Shown here: piece by piece, positions 7,410 through 16,899 of the stretch
Position numbering within the stretch: position 1 is the stretch's first letter
How the letters are laid out: the number at the start of each line of letters is the position of its first letter
Assembly (NCBI RefSeq): GCF_900250115.1
Contig: NZ_LT984803.1
Coordinates: forward strand, 2,259,583-2,323,582
Direction: 5' to 3'
DNA: 64,000 nt
DNA from: Cupriavidus taiwanensis
GTDB taxonomy: Bacteria; Pseudomonadota; Gammaproteobacteria; Burkholderiales; Burkholderiaceae
Notes under the pieces: generated by a model
What the model was told of the DNA's origin: nothing
The model's database searches: none
What the model saw: only the letters and a program-made list of their open reading frames with translations
Translations under genes and position numbers: made by a program

Positions 7410-10400
7410 ATGAAACGCATGCTGTTCAACGCGACGCAACAGGAGGAATTGCGCGTCGCCATCGTCGACGGTCAGAAGCTGATCGATATCGACATCGAGA
7501 CTGCCGGGCGCGAACAGCGCAAGGGCAACATCTACAAGGGTGTCATCACACGCATCGAACCCTCGCTGGAAGCCTGCTTCGTCAATTACGGCGAAGAGCG
7601 CCACGGCTTCCTGCCGTTCAAGGAAGTCGCGCGCGCCTTCTTCAAGGAAGGCATCGATGTGCGCAACGCGCGCATCCAGGATGCCCTGCATGAAGGCCAG
7701 GAACTGATCGTCCAGGTCGAGAAGGAAGAGCGTGGCAACAAGGGCGCGGCCCTGACCACCTTCATCTCGCTGGCCGGCCGGTACCTGGTGCTGATGCCGA
7801 ACAACCCGCGCGGCGGCGGCGTGTCGCGCCGCATCGAGGGCGAGGACCGCCAGGAGCTGCGCGAAACCATGTCGCAGCTGACCGTGCCGGAAGGCATGAG
7901 CATCATCGCGCGTACCGCTGGCATCGGCCGCTCGGCCGAGGAGCTGCAGTGGGACCTGAACTACCTGCTGCAGCTGTGGAAGGCCATCGACGGCGCCGCC
8001 GGCGACAACAAGGCCCCGCTGCTGATCTACCTGGAATCGAGCCTGGTCATTCGCGCCATCCGCGACTACTTCCAGCCGGATATCGGCGAGATCCTGATCG
8101 ACACCGACGAGATCTACGAACAGGCCCGCGCCTTCATGAGCGTGGTGATGCCTGACAACATGAACCGCGTGAAGAAGTACCGGGACGACGTGCCGTTGTT
8201 CTCGCGCTTCCAGATCGAACACCAGATCGAGTCGGCCTACTCGCGCATGGTGATGCTGCCGTCGGGCGGCGCCATCGTGATCGACCATACCGAGGCTCTG
8301 GTCTCCGTCGACGTGAACTCGGCCCGCGCCACCAAGGGCGCCGACATCGAGGAAACCGCGCTGCGCACCAACCTCGAGGCCGCCGATGAAATCGCCCGCC
8401 AGCTGCGCCTGCGCGACCTGGGCGGCCTGATCGTGATCGACTTCATCGACATGGAGTCGGGCAAGGCCCAGAAGGACGTGGAAACGCGCCTGAAGGACGC
8501 GCTGCGCCACGACCGCGCCCGCGTGCAGATGGGCAAGATCAGCCGCTTCGGCCTGATGGAGCTGTCGCGCCAGCGCCTGCGCCCGTCGCTGTCCGAGGGC
8601 TCGCACATCACCTGCCCGCGCTGCAACGGCACCGGCCATATCCGCGATACCGAATCGTCCGCCCTGCAGGTGCTGCGCATCATCCAGGAAGAGGCGATGA
8701 AGGAAAACACCGCCGCCATCCACTGCCAGGTGCCGGTGGAGGTTGCCGCCTTCCTGCTGAACGAGAAGCGCCAGGAAATCAACCTGATCGAGCTGCGCTT
8801 CAAGGTCAACGTGCTGCTGATCCCGAACAAGCACCTGGAAACGCCGCACTACAAGCTGGAGCGCCTGCGCCACGACGACCCGCGCCTGGAAGACAGCACC
8901 GCCAGCTACAAGATGGCGGAGGCCGCCGCCAAGGAACTGGAAGCCGACACCAGCTACAGCAGCCGCCGCAAGGAAGAAGCCAAGCCGCGCCAGGAAGCCG
9001 CGGTCAAGGGCATCACGCCCGAGCAGCCGGCCCCGGTCTCGGTGCCGCGCCCCGAGCGCGCCCCGCGTCCGGAAGCCGCGCCGGTGGCACCGCCCGTGCC
9101 GGCCACCAAGCCGGTGGAAGCCGGCGGCTTCATCGCCTGGCTGAAGGGCCTGTTCGGGGCCCGTCCGGCCACCCCGCCGGTGGTCGAGCCCGCCAAGCCC
9201 GCGGCCGCCGCGGAAGCCCGCAGCGCCGATGGCCGTCGTGAGCGCGGTCCGCGTGGCGAAGGCCGCGGCCAGCGTGGCGAACGCGCCGAACGCGGCGAGC
9301 GCACCGAGCGCGGCGAACGGGGCGAGCGCCCGGGCCGCGGCCAGCGCGGTGAACGTGGCGAGCGTGGCGAGCGCGGCGACCGTGGTGAACGCGCCGAGCG
9401 TGGCGAACGCCAGGCCGGCGAGCGTGGCGAACAGCGCGAAGGCCGTGGCGAACGCCAGGGCCGCCAGCCGCGCCAGCAAGGTGAAGGCCAGGCGACGCCG
9501 GCCGTGGCGCGCCAGGCCGAGGCGGTTCCCGGCGAACGCGCCGAGCGTGCCCAGGGCGAACGCGCCGAGGCGCGCCAGGAAGGCCGCCGCGACCGCAACC
9601 AGGAACGCCGCGAGCGCCAGCGCGAACGCCAGCGCGAGCGCGGCGAACTGCGCGAAGCCGAAGCCGGTGAAGCGCCGCAGCCGGAAGCCATTGCTGCCGC
9701 CCAGGCCCTGGGCGTACTGCCCCAGGCCTTGACCGAAGACACCCAGGCCCGTGTTGAACTGCCGGAAGGCGCCGAAGGTGTCGCCGAGACCGCGGACACG
9801 GCCGAGGGCGAGGAACGCCGCCGCCGCAACCGCCGTGGCCGCAACCGCTATCGCCGCGAACGCGACGAGTCGGTGCAAGGCGTGGCAGATGAAGGCGAAG
9901 GCGCCGCCGCCGAAGGCCTTGCCCCGGCCAGCGCCGAAGCCGGCGCGCCGGTCGAGCCCGCGCCGCAGGCGGCCGTGGCCGCGCAGGCCGCGCCCGAACC
10001 CGTGGAAGCCATCCGCATCGCGGTGCCGGCGGAGGTGACGCCGGCCCCGGCGGCCGAGCCGGTGGCGCCAGCTGCCGAAGCTGCCGAGACTGCCACGCCG
10101 GTGGCCGTGGCGGTAACCGAGGCGGTTGCCGCCGAAGCCGTCGCCGAGCCTGCCATCAGTGCGGCGGTGCAGGCTGCTGCGCCGGTCATCCCGGCCGCTG
10201 CCCCGGCCCCGGCATCCGCACCGGAACCCGTGCTGGCGCCGGTCGCGGAAACCGCTGCGGCGGCCGCGCCGGTAGCCCCGGCCCCGGTTCCGACCCAGGT
10301 CGCCGCCGCAGCGCCGGCGTCACTGGAAAACCTGGAGCCGATGCTGGCCACCGCTGGCCTGCAATGGGTCCATACCGACAGCGACAAGCTGCGCTCGGCC

Positions 10401-10535
10401 CAGGAAGCCGCCGCCCGCATCGTGCCCGCCCCGCGCGTGCCGCGCGAGCGCAAGCCGCTGCCGCCGCTGCCCCAGGGTCCGATGATCCTGGTGGAAACCG
10501 GCAGCCGCGAAGTGCAGATGGCATCGCAGCAGTAA
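7410..10535 (+). CDS. rne: Ribonuclease E (RNase E/G family)
   Basis: RNase E is the main endoribonuclease for mRNA decay and rRNA/tRNA processing and scaffolds the degradosome at the inner membrane. The 1041-residue protein has an S1 domain (about 36-118), a catalytic DNase I-like region with metal ligands in [12 protein letters not shown] (about residue 300) and VIDFIDME (about 344), and the zinc-link CPRCNGTG (about 402-409). The disordered C-terminal half starts near residue 540. It includes an amphipathic-looking segment [14 protein letters not shown] (a candidate membrane anchor), a dense Arg/Gly/Glu repeat (about 611-700), then an Ala/Pro/Glu-rich tail ending at a conserved block. GGAG and GAGG sites precede the ATG. 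A strong terminator follows. Confidence 0.96.
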   Translation: MKRMLFNATQQEELRVAIVDGQKLIDIDIETAGREQRKGNIYKGVITRIEPSLEACFVNYGEERHGFLPFKEVARAFFKEGIDVRNARIQDALHEGQELIVQVEKEERGNKGAALTTFISLAGRYLVLMPNNPRGGGVSRRIEGEDRQELRETMSQLTVPEGMSIIARTAGIGRSAEELQWDLNYLLQLWKAIDGAAGDNKAPLLIYLESSLVIRAIRDYFQPDIGEILIDTDEIYEQARAFMSVVMPDNMNRVKKYRDDVPLFSRFQIEHQIESAYSRMVMLPSGGAIVIDHTEALVSVDVNSARATKGADIEETALRTNLEAADEIARQLRLRDLGGLIVIDFIDMESGKAQKDVETRLKDALRHDRARVQMGKISRFGLMELSRQRLRPSLSEGSHITCPRCNGTGHIRDTESSALQVLRIIQEEAMKENTAAIHCQVPVEVAAFLLNEKRQEINLIELRFKVNVLLIPNKHLETPHYKLERLRHDDPRLEDSTASYKMAEAAAKELEADTSYSSRRKEEAKPRQEAAVKGITPEQPAPVSVPRPERAPRPEAAPVAPPVPATKPVEAGGFIAWLKGLFGARPATPPVVEPAKPAAAAEARSADGRRERGPRGEGRGQRGERAERGERTERGERGERPGRGQRGERGERGERGDRGERAERGERQAGERGEQREGRGERQGRQPRQQGEGQATPAVARQAEAVPGERAERAQGERAEARQEGRRDRNQERRERQRERQRERGELREAEAGEAPQPEAIAAAQALGVLPQALTEDTQARVELPEGAEGVAETADTAEGEERRRRNRRGRNRYRRERDESVQGVADEGEGAAAEGLAPASAEAGAPVEPAPQAAVAAQAAPEPVEAIRIAVPAEVTPAPAAEPVAPAAEAAETATPVAVAVTEAVAAEAVAEPAISAAVQAAAPVIPAAAPAPASAPEPVLAPVAETAAAAAPVAPAPVPTQVAAAAPASLENLEPMLATAGLQWVHTDSDKLRSAQEAAARIVPAPRVPRERKPLPPLPQGPMILVETGSREVQMASQQ
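9236..9480 (+). repeat. Degenerate tandem repeat encoding RGER units inside rne
   Basis: Roughly 245 nt are built from variants of a 9-12-nt unit (cgtggcgag / cgcggcgaacgc). They encode RGERGERxER-type repeats in the RNA-binding scaffold region of RNase E. Unit order is irregular, with interspersed QAGE and GRGQ segments. Repeats of this kind change length by slippage. Confidence 0.8.
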
Positions 10536-10565
10536 GCGACGCCGCTGCGCTGCAGCCAACGCATC

Positions 10566-10594
10566 AAGGGGACGGCCTGACCGTCCCCTTTTTT
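10566..10594 (+). terminator. rne intrinsic terminator
   Basis: Perfect arms AAGGGGACGG (10566-10575) and CCGTCCCCTT (10581-10590) with a 5-nt loop are followed by TTTT. The element lies 30 nt after the rne stop codon. Confidence 0.9.
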
Positions 10595-10760
10595 CATGGG
10601 CGGCGCGCCAGGTGAATCCCCGTCATCACCGCGGGATGCGGATGCCCCGCCCCCGCCTCGGCTAGAATGGCAGCAGAATGCATCCGGCCCCCGAGCGCCC
10701 GCGCCACATCGCTTTTTGCGTTGCCGTCCTGCTCCCCGGACGCCATGCCACCCACAGGCC

Positions 10761-11885
10761 ATGACCGAATCCGTCATCCCGATTTTCGACCTGCGCGACC
10801 ATCGCTACCGCTCGATGACGCCCAGCATTCCCGGCAACCTGGTTGCGCCGACCGGCCTGGTGGCCGACCGCCGCGGCCGGCCGCTGCACGACCTGCGCAT
10901 CTCGGTGACGGACCGCTGCAACTTCCGCTGCGTCTACTGCATGCCGAAGGAAGTGTTCGACAAGGACTACACCTTCCTGCCGCATTCCGAACTGCTCAGC
11001 TTCGAGGAGATCGAGCGCACCGCGCGCCTGTTCGTGGCCCACGGCGTCGAGAAAGTCCGCCTGACCGGCGGCGAGCCGCTGCTGCGCAAGAACATCGAGC
11101 ACCTGGTCGAGATGCTGGCAAAGATCGAGACCGTGTCGGGCAAGCCGCTGGACCTGACGCTCACCACCAATGCCTCGCTGCTGGCGCGCAAGGCGCGTGC
11201 GCTGCGCGACGCCGGCCTGACGCGGGTCAGCGTCAGCCTGGACGCGATCGACGATGTCACCTTCCGCCGCATGAATGACGTCGACTTCGCCGTCGCCGAC
11301 GTGCTGCGCGGCATCGAGACCGCGCAGGCGGTTGGCCTGGCGCCGATCAAGGTCAACATGGTGGTCAAGCGCGGCACCAACGACCAGGAAATCGTGCCGA
11401 TGGCGCGCCACTTCCGCCACAGCGGCATCATCCTGCGCTTCATCGAGTTCATGGACGTCGGCGCCAGCAATCACTGGCAGATGGACGAGGTACTGCCGTC
11501 GGCCGAAGTGGTGCGGCGCATCGACGCCGAATTCCCGCTCGAGCCGGTGCAGGCCAACTATGCGGGCGAAACCGCCGAACGCTGGCGCTACCGCGACGGC
11601 GCCGGCGAGATCGGCGTGATCTCCAGCGTCACCCACGCCTTCTGCGGCGACTGCAGCCGCATCCGGCTCTCAACCGAAGGCCGGCTCTACCTGTGCCTGT
11701 TCGCCACCGAGGGCTTCGACCTGCGCGCGCTGCTGCGCGGCGGCTACAGCGACCTGGAAATCTCCAACGCGATCGCGCAGGTCTGGCAGGGCCGCACAGA
11801 TAACTATTCCGAGCAGCGCAGCGACCCGTCTGTGCGCGCGAAGCGCGCCGAGCGCAAGATCGAGATGTCCTATATCGGCGGCTGA
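10761..11885 (+). CDS. moaA: GTP 3',8-cyclase MoaA
   Basis: MoaA is the radical-SAM enzyme that starts molybdenum cofactor synthesis by cyclising GTP to 3',8-cyclo-GTP. The 374-residue product has the N-terminal [4Fe-4S]-SAM motif CNFRCVYC (Cys53, 57, 60), the SAM-binding TGGEPLLRK, the C-terminal second-cluster CGDCSRIR...LYLCLF, and the C-terminal double glycine (YIGG) needed for activity. The ATG at 10761 gives the usual family length; a TAGAAT -10-like box lies about 95 nt upstream (10663-10668). It heads a moaA-mobA-moeA unit with gaps of 20 and 36 nt. Confidence 0.96.
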   Translation: MTESVIPIFDLRDHRYRSMTPSIPGNLVAPTGLVADRRGRPLHDLRISVTDRCNFRCVYCMPKEVFDKDYTFLPHSELLSFEEIERTARLFVAHGVEKVRLTGGEPLLRKNIEHLVEMLAKIETVSGKPLDLTLTTNASLLARKARALRDAGLTRVSVSLDAIDDVTFRRMNDVDFAVADVLRGIETAQAVGLAPIKVNMVVKRGTNDQEIVPMARHFRHSGIILRFIEFMDVGASNHWQMDEVLPSAEVVRRIDAEFPLEPVQANYAGETAERWRYRDGAGEIGVISSVTHAFCGDCSRIRLSTEGRLYLCLFATEGFDLRALLRGGYSDLEISNAIAQVWQGRTDNYSEQRSDPSVRAKRAERKIEMSYIGG

Positions 11886-11905
11886 CCCCGCCGCACACTC
11901 CATCC

Positions 11906-12505
11906 ATGATTGCACGCGACGACATCACCGGCCTGATCCTCGCAGGCGGCAGGGGCAGCCGCATGGGCGGCACCGACAAGGGCCTGCAGCCGCTGCAGGG
12001 CACGCCGATGGCCATGCACACGATGATGCGGCTGACACCCCAGGTGGGCGCGCTGATGATCAACGCCAACCGCAACCTGGCCGCCTATGAGTCGTTCGGC
12101 GTGCCGGTCTATACCGACAGCGTGCCCGACTTCGCCGGCCCGCTGGCCGGGATGCTGGCCGGCCTGGAACAATGCGCAACCCCATGGATGGTGACAGCGC
12201 CCTGCGATTCGCCGTTCCTGCCGAGCGACCTGGTGGCGCGCCTGGCACAGGCGATCGAAGCCGAGGGCGCCGAGCTGGCGATGCCGGTGACGCTGGACCA
12301 GGACGGGCGGCGCCAGACCCAGCCGGTGTTCTGCCTGATGCCGGTCAGTGCGCTCGACAGCCTGGTGGCTTATCTTTCCGGTGGCGGCCGCAAGATTGAG
12401 ACCTGGGCCGCCTCGCACCGGCTGGCCGAAGTGCTGTTCGACGACGCCGCGGCCTTTGCCAATATCAACACGCTGGACGAACTGCGCGCGCACGAAGCGC
12501 GCTGA
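11906..12505 (+). CDS. mobA: Molybdenum cofactor guanylyltransferase MobA
   Basis: MobA attaches GMP to Mo-molybdopterin, producing the bis-MGD precursor used by DMSO-reductase family enzymes. The 199-residue protein shows the nucleotidyltransferase signature LILAGGRGSRMGGTDKGL (residues 10-27) and the PCDSPFLP metal-binding segment around residue 98. It lies 20 nt after moaA on the same strand and 36 nt before moeA, so the three are almost certainly one operon. The length is typical. Confidence 0.95.
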   Translation: MIARDDITGLILAGGRGSRMGGTDKGLQPLQGTPMAMHTMMRLTPQVGALMINANRNLAAYESFGVPVYTDSVPDFAGPLAGMLAGLEQCATPWMVTAPCDSPFLPSDLVARLAQAIEAEGAELAMPVTLDQDGRRQTQPVFCLMPVSALDSLVAYLSGGGRKIETWAASHRLAEVLFDDAAAFANINTLDELRAHEAR

Positions 12506-12541
12506 ATTCCTGCCCCAGCCACCGCCGACCACCGAGCCGCC

Positions 12542-13840
12542 ATGCCATCCCTGCAATCCGTCATTTCCTGCCTGTCCGACTACGATCCCGCCGCGCTGCC
12601 GGTGGACCACGCCAACCGCATCATCGGCGAGGTGGTCGAGCCGGTGCGCGGCATCGAGCAGTTGCCGATCCGCAGTGCGCTGGACCGGGTGCTGGCCGAG
12701 GACATCGTCTCGGCCATCGACGTGCCGGCGCACGACAATTCGGCGATGGACGGCTATGCCTTCCAGGGCGCGGCCCTGGCCGCGGCGCAGACCGCCACGG
12801 TCGAGCTCGAGGTCATCGGCAGCGCCCTGGCCGGAGGCGCCGGCGCACTGGCTCCCACCGCCGTGCAGGCGGTGCGCATCATGACCGGCGCGGTGATGCC
12901 GGCCGGCTGCGATACGGTGGTGCCGCAGGAGTTCGTCGAAACCGTTGCCGACGGCGCGCGCATCCGCTTTGCCGCGGACTGCGTCCGCATCGGCGACAAC
13001 CGGCGCCTGCGCGGCGAGGACCTGGCCCGCGGCCAGGCCGCGCTGCAGGCCGGGCGCATCCTGCAGCCGGCCGACCTGGGCCTGCTGGCGTCGCTGGGCG
13101 TGGCCGAGGTGCGCGTGCGCAGGCGCCTGCGCGTGGCGTTCTTCTCCACCGGCGACGAGCTGCGCTCGATCGGCGAGCCGCTCGATCCCGGCTGCGTCTA
13201 CGACTCCAACCGCTACACGCTGCACGGCATGCTGCGCCGGATGAATGTGGACCTGCTCGACATGGGCGTGGTGCGCGACCATCCCGAAGCGCTCGAAGCC
13301 GCTTTCCGCACCGCCTGCGAGAGCGCCGACGCGGTCATCACCTCGGGCGGGGTCTCGGTCGGCGAAGCCGACTACACCAAGCAGATCATGGCGCGCCTGG
13401 GCGATGTCACATTCTGGAAGATCGCCATGCGCCCGGGCCGGCCGATGGCCTTCGGGCGCATCCAGGCCGACGGCGCAGGCGCGCACTCGGCCCTGCTGTT
13501 CGGCCTGCCCGGCAATCCGGTGGCGGTGATGGTCACCTTCTACCATTTCGTGCGCGCGGCGCTGCACCGGCTGATGGGCGCCAGCGTGCCGCCGCTGCCG
13601 CTGCTGCGCGTGCGCAGCGCGCAGGCGATCCGCAAGAAGCCGGGGCGCACCGAGTACCAGCGCGGCATCCTGGCCCGCGCCGGCGACAGCGAGTGGGAGG
13701 TGCGCGTTACCGGGCAGCAGGGCTCGGGCGTGCTGCGCTCCATGAGCGAGGCCAACTGCTTTATCGTGCTCGGCCACGAGCAGGATTCGGTCAAGGCGGG
13801 CGACGCGGTCGAAGTGATGCTGTTCGACGGGCTGGTCTGA
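12542..13840 (+). CDS. moeA: Molybdopterin molybdenumtransferase MoeA
   Basis: MoeA inserts molybdate into adenylylated molybdopterin. The 432-residue protein has the four-domain MoeA layout. Visible are DVPAHDNSAMDGYAF (substrate-binding, near residue 60), RIMTGAVMPAGCDTVVPQE, the GEPH-domain TSGGVSVGEADYTK near residue 272, and the FGLPGNPVAVMVTF box near residue 320. It is the last gene of the moaA-mobA-moeA unit. An enzyme or transporter that uses the cofactor is not present in the window. The stop at 13840 is followed by 193 nt without a clear gene. Confidence 0.96.
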   Translation: MPSLQSVISCLSDYDPAALPVDHANRIIGEVVEPVRGIEQLPIRSALDRVLAEDIVSAIDVPAHDNSAMDGYAFQGAALAAAQTATVELEVIGSALAGGAGALAPTAVQAVRIMTGAVMPAGCDTVVPQEFVETVADGARIRFAADCVRIGDNRRLRGEDLARGQAALQAGRILQPADLGLLASLGVAEVRVRRRLRVAFFSTGDELRSIGEPLDPGCVYDSNRYTLHGMLRRMNVDLLDMGVVRDHPEALEAAFRTACESADAVITSGGVSVGEADYTKQIMARLGDVTFWKIAMRPGRPMAFGRIQADGAGAHSALLFGLPGNPVAVMVTFYHFVRAALHRLMGASVPPLPLLRVRSAQAIRKKPGRTEYQRGILARAGDSEWEVRVTGQQGSGVLRSMSEANCFIVLGHEQDSVKAGDAVEVMLFDGLV

Positions 13841-13917
13841 CCGGCACAGCGCGGCCTGCGCGCAACCATTCGCTACACGCGCGTAGCAATGTGTCGTTTT
13901 TGTGCTGCACATTTGCC

Positions 13918-13967
13918 GCCGCCGGGCCGTGGCCGCCGGGCTTTCGGCTGCCCCGCGGCCGCCGGGC
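13918..13967 (+). repeat. Three direct GCCGCCGGGC copies upstream of a small membrane-protein gene
   Basis: The decamer GCCGCCGGGC occurs at 13918, 13932 and 13958 (14- and 26-nt steps) in the moeA downstream gap. It is unremarkable in base composition but regular. A short GCTA...TAGC inverted repeat lies at about 13872-13887. No function can be assigned. Confidence 0.4.
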
Positions 13968-14033
13968 TATGCTTGGCATCGGCCAATCGCTACACTTGGC
14001 GCACGATTCAGAAACATTTGAGTATCCCCCGTC

Positions 14034-14315
14034 ATGAATCAGGAGATTGCGTACCTCCACCCCGTCAAGACCGCCCGCGCGCTGGTGCTGGTCTACCTGT
14101 GTTTTTCCCTGCCGATCGTGTCGCTGGGCCTGTTCGTCACCTTCATCCGCTATGGTGACCTGCCGGCCATCACGGTCTTCAGCGCGATCATCCTCAATGC
14201 GCTGATCGGCTTCGGCCTGCTGTGGCTGGCCTGCAAGGCCTATAACTGGGTGGCTGCCCGTTTCGGCGGCATCGAGGTCCACGTGCGCGAGCTGTCCCCC
14301 GAAGAAGATCGCTGA
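14034..14315 (+). CDS. Small inner-membrane protein of unknown function
   Basis: I do not recognise a named family for this 93-residue protein. Two hydrophobic helices are clear, about 15-37 (ALVLVYLCFSLPIVSLGLFV) and about 46-69 (AITVFSAIILNALIGFGLLW). They are joined by a short RYGDLP turn and followed by a charged tail ending SPEEDR. With a basic segment before helix 1, both termini are probably cytoplasmic. Coding-like third-position GC and a separate start after a 193-nt gap support a real gene. It converges on rmuC. Confidence 0.75.
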   Translation: MNQEIAYLHPVKTARALVLVYLCFSLPIVSLGLFVTFIRYGDLPAITVFSAIILNALIGFGLLWLACKAYNWVAARFGGIEVHVRELSPEEDR

Positions 14316-14390
14316 ACGGCGTACTGCCAGTCCTGGCCGGGCGCCACGCCGGCCGCCCTTCCACCTTCCCCCACCTGCCCTGTCGCGCCT

Positions 14391-15890
14391 TCAGGCCTTG
14401 CTGTTTTCCGCGTGATTGGTCTTTTCGGCCGCGCCATCCGCCGCGGTTTCCAGACCGAGGCCAAGCAGCTGCTGCGCGGCTTCGCCCGGTAGCGCTTCCA
14501 CCGTGCGCAGCTTGCGCGCCATCTGCCGCGTGCGCACTTCCGCCTGCTCGATATTGCGCGCCGCGCGCTCGAGCGTATCGCGGGTCTTGGCCAGCACGTC
14601 GCCGAACTTGCCGAATTCGGTCTTGACCGCGCCCAGCACTTCCCACACCTCGCTCGAGCGCTTTTCCAGCGCCAGCGTGCGGAACCCCATCTGCAGGCTG
14701 TTCAGCAGCGCGGTCAGCGTGGTCGGCCCGGCCACGGTCACGCGATAGTCGCGCTGCAGCTGGTCGGTCAGGCCGGGACGGCGCAGCACTTCGGCATAAA
14801 GCCCTTCGGTGGGCAGGAACAGGATGGCAAAGTCCGTGGTCTGCGGCGGCGCCAGGTATTTTTCGGCGATGGTCTGGGCCTCGCGCCGCAGTGCCTGTTC
14901 CAGTTCGCGGCCGAACGCGAGCACGCCGTCCGGATCGCCGCGCTCCTGTGCGTCCACCAGGCGTTCGTACTGTTCCTTGGGAAACTTGGCGTCGACCGGC
15001 AGCCAGACCGGCGCATGGTCCACGCCCGCCGCCTTGCCGGGCAGGCGGATGGCAAACTCCACGCGCGCGCCCGAGTTGCGCACGGTCTCGACATTCTTGC
15101 CGTACTGCTCCGGCGTCAGCATCTGCTCCAGCAGCATCTCCAGCTGCACCTCGCCCCAGGTGCCGCGCGACTTCACGTTGGTCAGCACCTTCTTCAGGTC
15201 GCCCACGCCCTGCGCCAGCACCTGCATTTCCCCCAGGCCGCGATGCACCTGCTCGAGGCGGTCCGAGACCAGCCGGAACGATTCGCCCAGGCGCTGCTCC
15301 AGCGTCGCGTGCAGCTTCTCGTCGACGGTGCGGCGCATTTCCTCGAGCTTGGCGGCGTTGTTGGCCTCGATGTCCTGCAGCTTCTGCTCCAGCGTGGCGC
15401 GGACCTCGGCCAGGCGCCGCTCGTTGGCCTCGGACAGTTGCGCCAGCTGCTGCTGCAGGCCGTCGCCGAAGCGGCGCAGCGTGCCGGCCTGCTCGTCGCG
15501 CGCCTGCTGGGATTGCAGCATCAGGTGCTGGCGCACCTGCTCCAGTTGCTGGGTGTTAGTCTCGGTCAGCTTGGCCAGTTGCTGCGCGAAGGTGTCGATC
15601 TGGTTGTTCTGCAGCGTGGCGATGCCGGTCAACTGCGACGACAGCGCCTGCTGGAAGCGCAGCATCTGCTGCGCCGACTCGCCACGGCTGCCACGCGCGG
15701 CCTCGGCCACCTCGGTGCGCAATTCGCGCTCCAGCCGTTCCATGCCGCGTGCCTGCTCCAGCTGCATCGCGTCGAGCTGGCGCGCCATGCCGGCGCCGGA
15801 CGACCCGGCCTGCTGGCGCAGCAATACGATGACTACCAGCACCACCGCGAGCAGCGCCGCGGCCAGGGTCAGCAACGGAATCAGGGTCAT
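14391..15890 (-). CDS. rmuC: DNA recombination protein RmuC
   Basis: RmuC proteins limit inversions at short inverted repeats and are thought to be membrane-anchored nuclease-like factors. The 499-residue product starts with a single transmembrane helix (residues about 2-24). A long coiled coil follows, rich in Gln/Glu/Arg/Leu (about 30-215), then the RmuC nuclease-fold domain (about 220-430, with KSRGTWGEVQLEMLLEQ and PVDAKFPKEQYERLV). A Glu/Ala-rich tail closes it. It is probably co-transcribed with the upstream 2-hydroxyacid dehydrogenase (9-nt gap). Confidence 0.92.
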   Translation of the reverse strand: MTLIPLLTLAAALLAVVLVVIVLLRQQAGSSGAGMARQLDAMQLEQARGMERLERELRTEVAEAARGSRGESAQQMLRFQQALSSQLTGIATLQNNQIDTFAQQLAKLTETNTQQLEQVRQHLMLQSQQARDEQAGTLRRFGDGLQQQLAQLSEANERRLAEVRATLEQKLQDIEANNAAKLEEMRRTVDEKLHATLEQRLGESFRLVSDRLEQVHRGLGEMQVLAQGVGDLKKVLTNVKSRGTWGEVQLEMLLEQMLTPEQYGKNVETVRNSGARVEFAIRLPGKAAGVDHAPVWLPVDAKFPKEQYERLVDAQERGDPDGVLAFGRELEQALRREAQTIAEKYLAPPQTTDFAILFLPTEGLYAEVLRRPGLTDQLQRDYRVTVAGPTTLTALLNSLQMGFRTLALEKRSSEVWEVLGAVKTEFGKFGDVLAKTRDTLERAARNIEQAEVRTRQMARKLRTVEALPGEAAQQLLGLGLETAADGAAEKTNHAENSKA

Positions 15891-15899
15891 GCGGAAACC

Positions 15900-16895
15900 T
15901 CAGCGGCGATGCGGCATCACATCGGGGTTGATCACGGTGGGCGGATGGCCGGCCTGCGGGCCCTGGTCGAGCGCCGCGATCAGGTTGTCGGCGGCGAGCA
16001 TGGCCATGGCGCGGCGGGTCTTCTCCGAGGCGCTGGCGATATGCGGCGTCAGCACGACGTTGGGCACCGTCAGCAGGTCCGGATGGACGGCCGGCTCGCC
16101 TTCGAACACGTCCAGTCCGGCGCCGAAGATGCGCTTGTCGCGCAGCGCCTGCGCCAGCGCGGCGTCGTCGACGATGCCGCCGCGCGCCAGGTTCACCAGC
16201 GTCGCGGTGGGCTTCATCAGCGCCAGCTCGGCGGCGCCGATGGCGTGGTGGCTTTGCGGGCCATAGGGCAACACCAGCAGCAAGTGGTCGGACTGGCGCA
16301 GCAGCGCTTCCTTGCTGACATAGCTGGCGTTGAGCGCGCGCTCGGTATCCGCCGGCAGCTGGCTGCGATTGTGGTACAGCACGTTCATGCCAAACCCGGC
16401 CGCACGCCGCGCCAGCGCCTGGCCGATGCGGCCCATGCCGAGGATGCCCAGCGTGCTGCCGTACAGGTCCATGCCGACCAGCATGTCGTAGCTCCAGCGC
16501 TGCCACTTGCCGGCGCGCAGGTAGTGCTCGGCCTCGGTGACGCGACGCGCGGTCGCCATCAGCAGGGCCCAGCCGAAGTCGGCGGTGGTTTCCGTCAGCA
16601 CGTCCGGCGTATTGGTGGCGACGATGCCCGCGGCGGTCAGCGCCGGCAGGTCCAGGTTGTTGTAGCCGACCGCCATATTGCACACCGCGCGCAGCGCCGG
16701 CAGCCCGGCGATGACGCCGGCGTCGATGCGGTCGGCGGCATTGGCCAGCACGCCGGCCTTGCCCGCCAGCCGCGCCTTCAGCGCCGCGGCGTCGAGTACC
16801 GCGTCCTGCTGGTTGTCGTCGACTTCGAAATACTGCGCCAGGTGCGCGATGACTTCGGGATAGATGGCGCGGGTGACCAGGACGGACGGCTTCAT
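15900..16895 (-). CDS. 2-hydroxyacid dehydrogenase (glyoxylate/hydroxypyruvate reductase type)
   Basis: This is a 331-residue NAD(P)-dependent D-2-hydroxyacid dehydrogenase. The dinucleotide motif GMGRIG lies at 153-158. The family catalytic triad is visible as Arg in NLARGGIVDD, Glu in DVFEGEP, and His in LTPHIASA. An Asn-rich AVGYNNLD loop and the TPDVLTETTADF segment resemble GhrB/glyoxylate reductases, which reduce glyoxylate and hydroxypyruvate, but substrate choice in this superfamily cannot be read reliably. It sits between nhaD (4-nt gap) and rmuC (9-nt gap) on one strand. Confidence 0.88.
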   Translation of the reverse strand: MKPSVLVTRAIYPEVIAHLAQYFEVDDNQQDAVLDAAALKARLAGKAGVLANAADRIDAGVIAGLPALRAVCNMAVGYNNLDLPALTAAGIVATNTPDVLTETTADFGWALLMATARRVTEAEHYLRAGKWQRWSYDMLVGMDLYGSTLGILGMGRIGQALARRAAGFGMNVLYHNRSQLPADTERALNASYVSKEALLRQSDHLLLVLPYGPQSHHAIGAAELALMKPTATLVNLARGGIVDDAALAQALRDKRIFGAGLDVFEGEPAVHPDLLTVPNVVLTPHIASASEKTRRAMAMLAADNLIAALDQGPQAGHPPTVINPDVMPHRR

Positions 16896-16899
16896 GGCA

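Noticed and set aside
9236..9480. CRISPR-like array in rne
   Set aside because: The repeats are short, degenerate and directly adjacent, with no spacers, and they keep the rne reading frame.
7056..9878. 940-codon open frame antisense to rne
   Set aside because: It is an antisense shadow of the high-GC rne gene: its product is Ala/Leu/His/Gln-rich, has no domain, and starts and stops relative to rne codon phase. RNase E is clearly coding on the plus strand.
13918..13967. Iteron or replication-origin repeats
   Set aside because: Only three GC-rich decamers occur, at irregular steps, with no AT-rich unwinding region, initiator gene or other origin features nearby.
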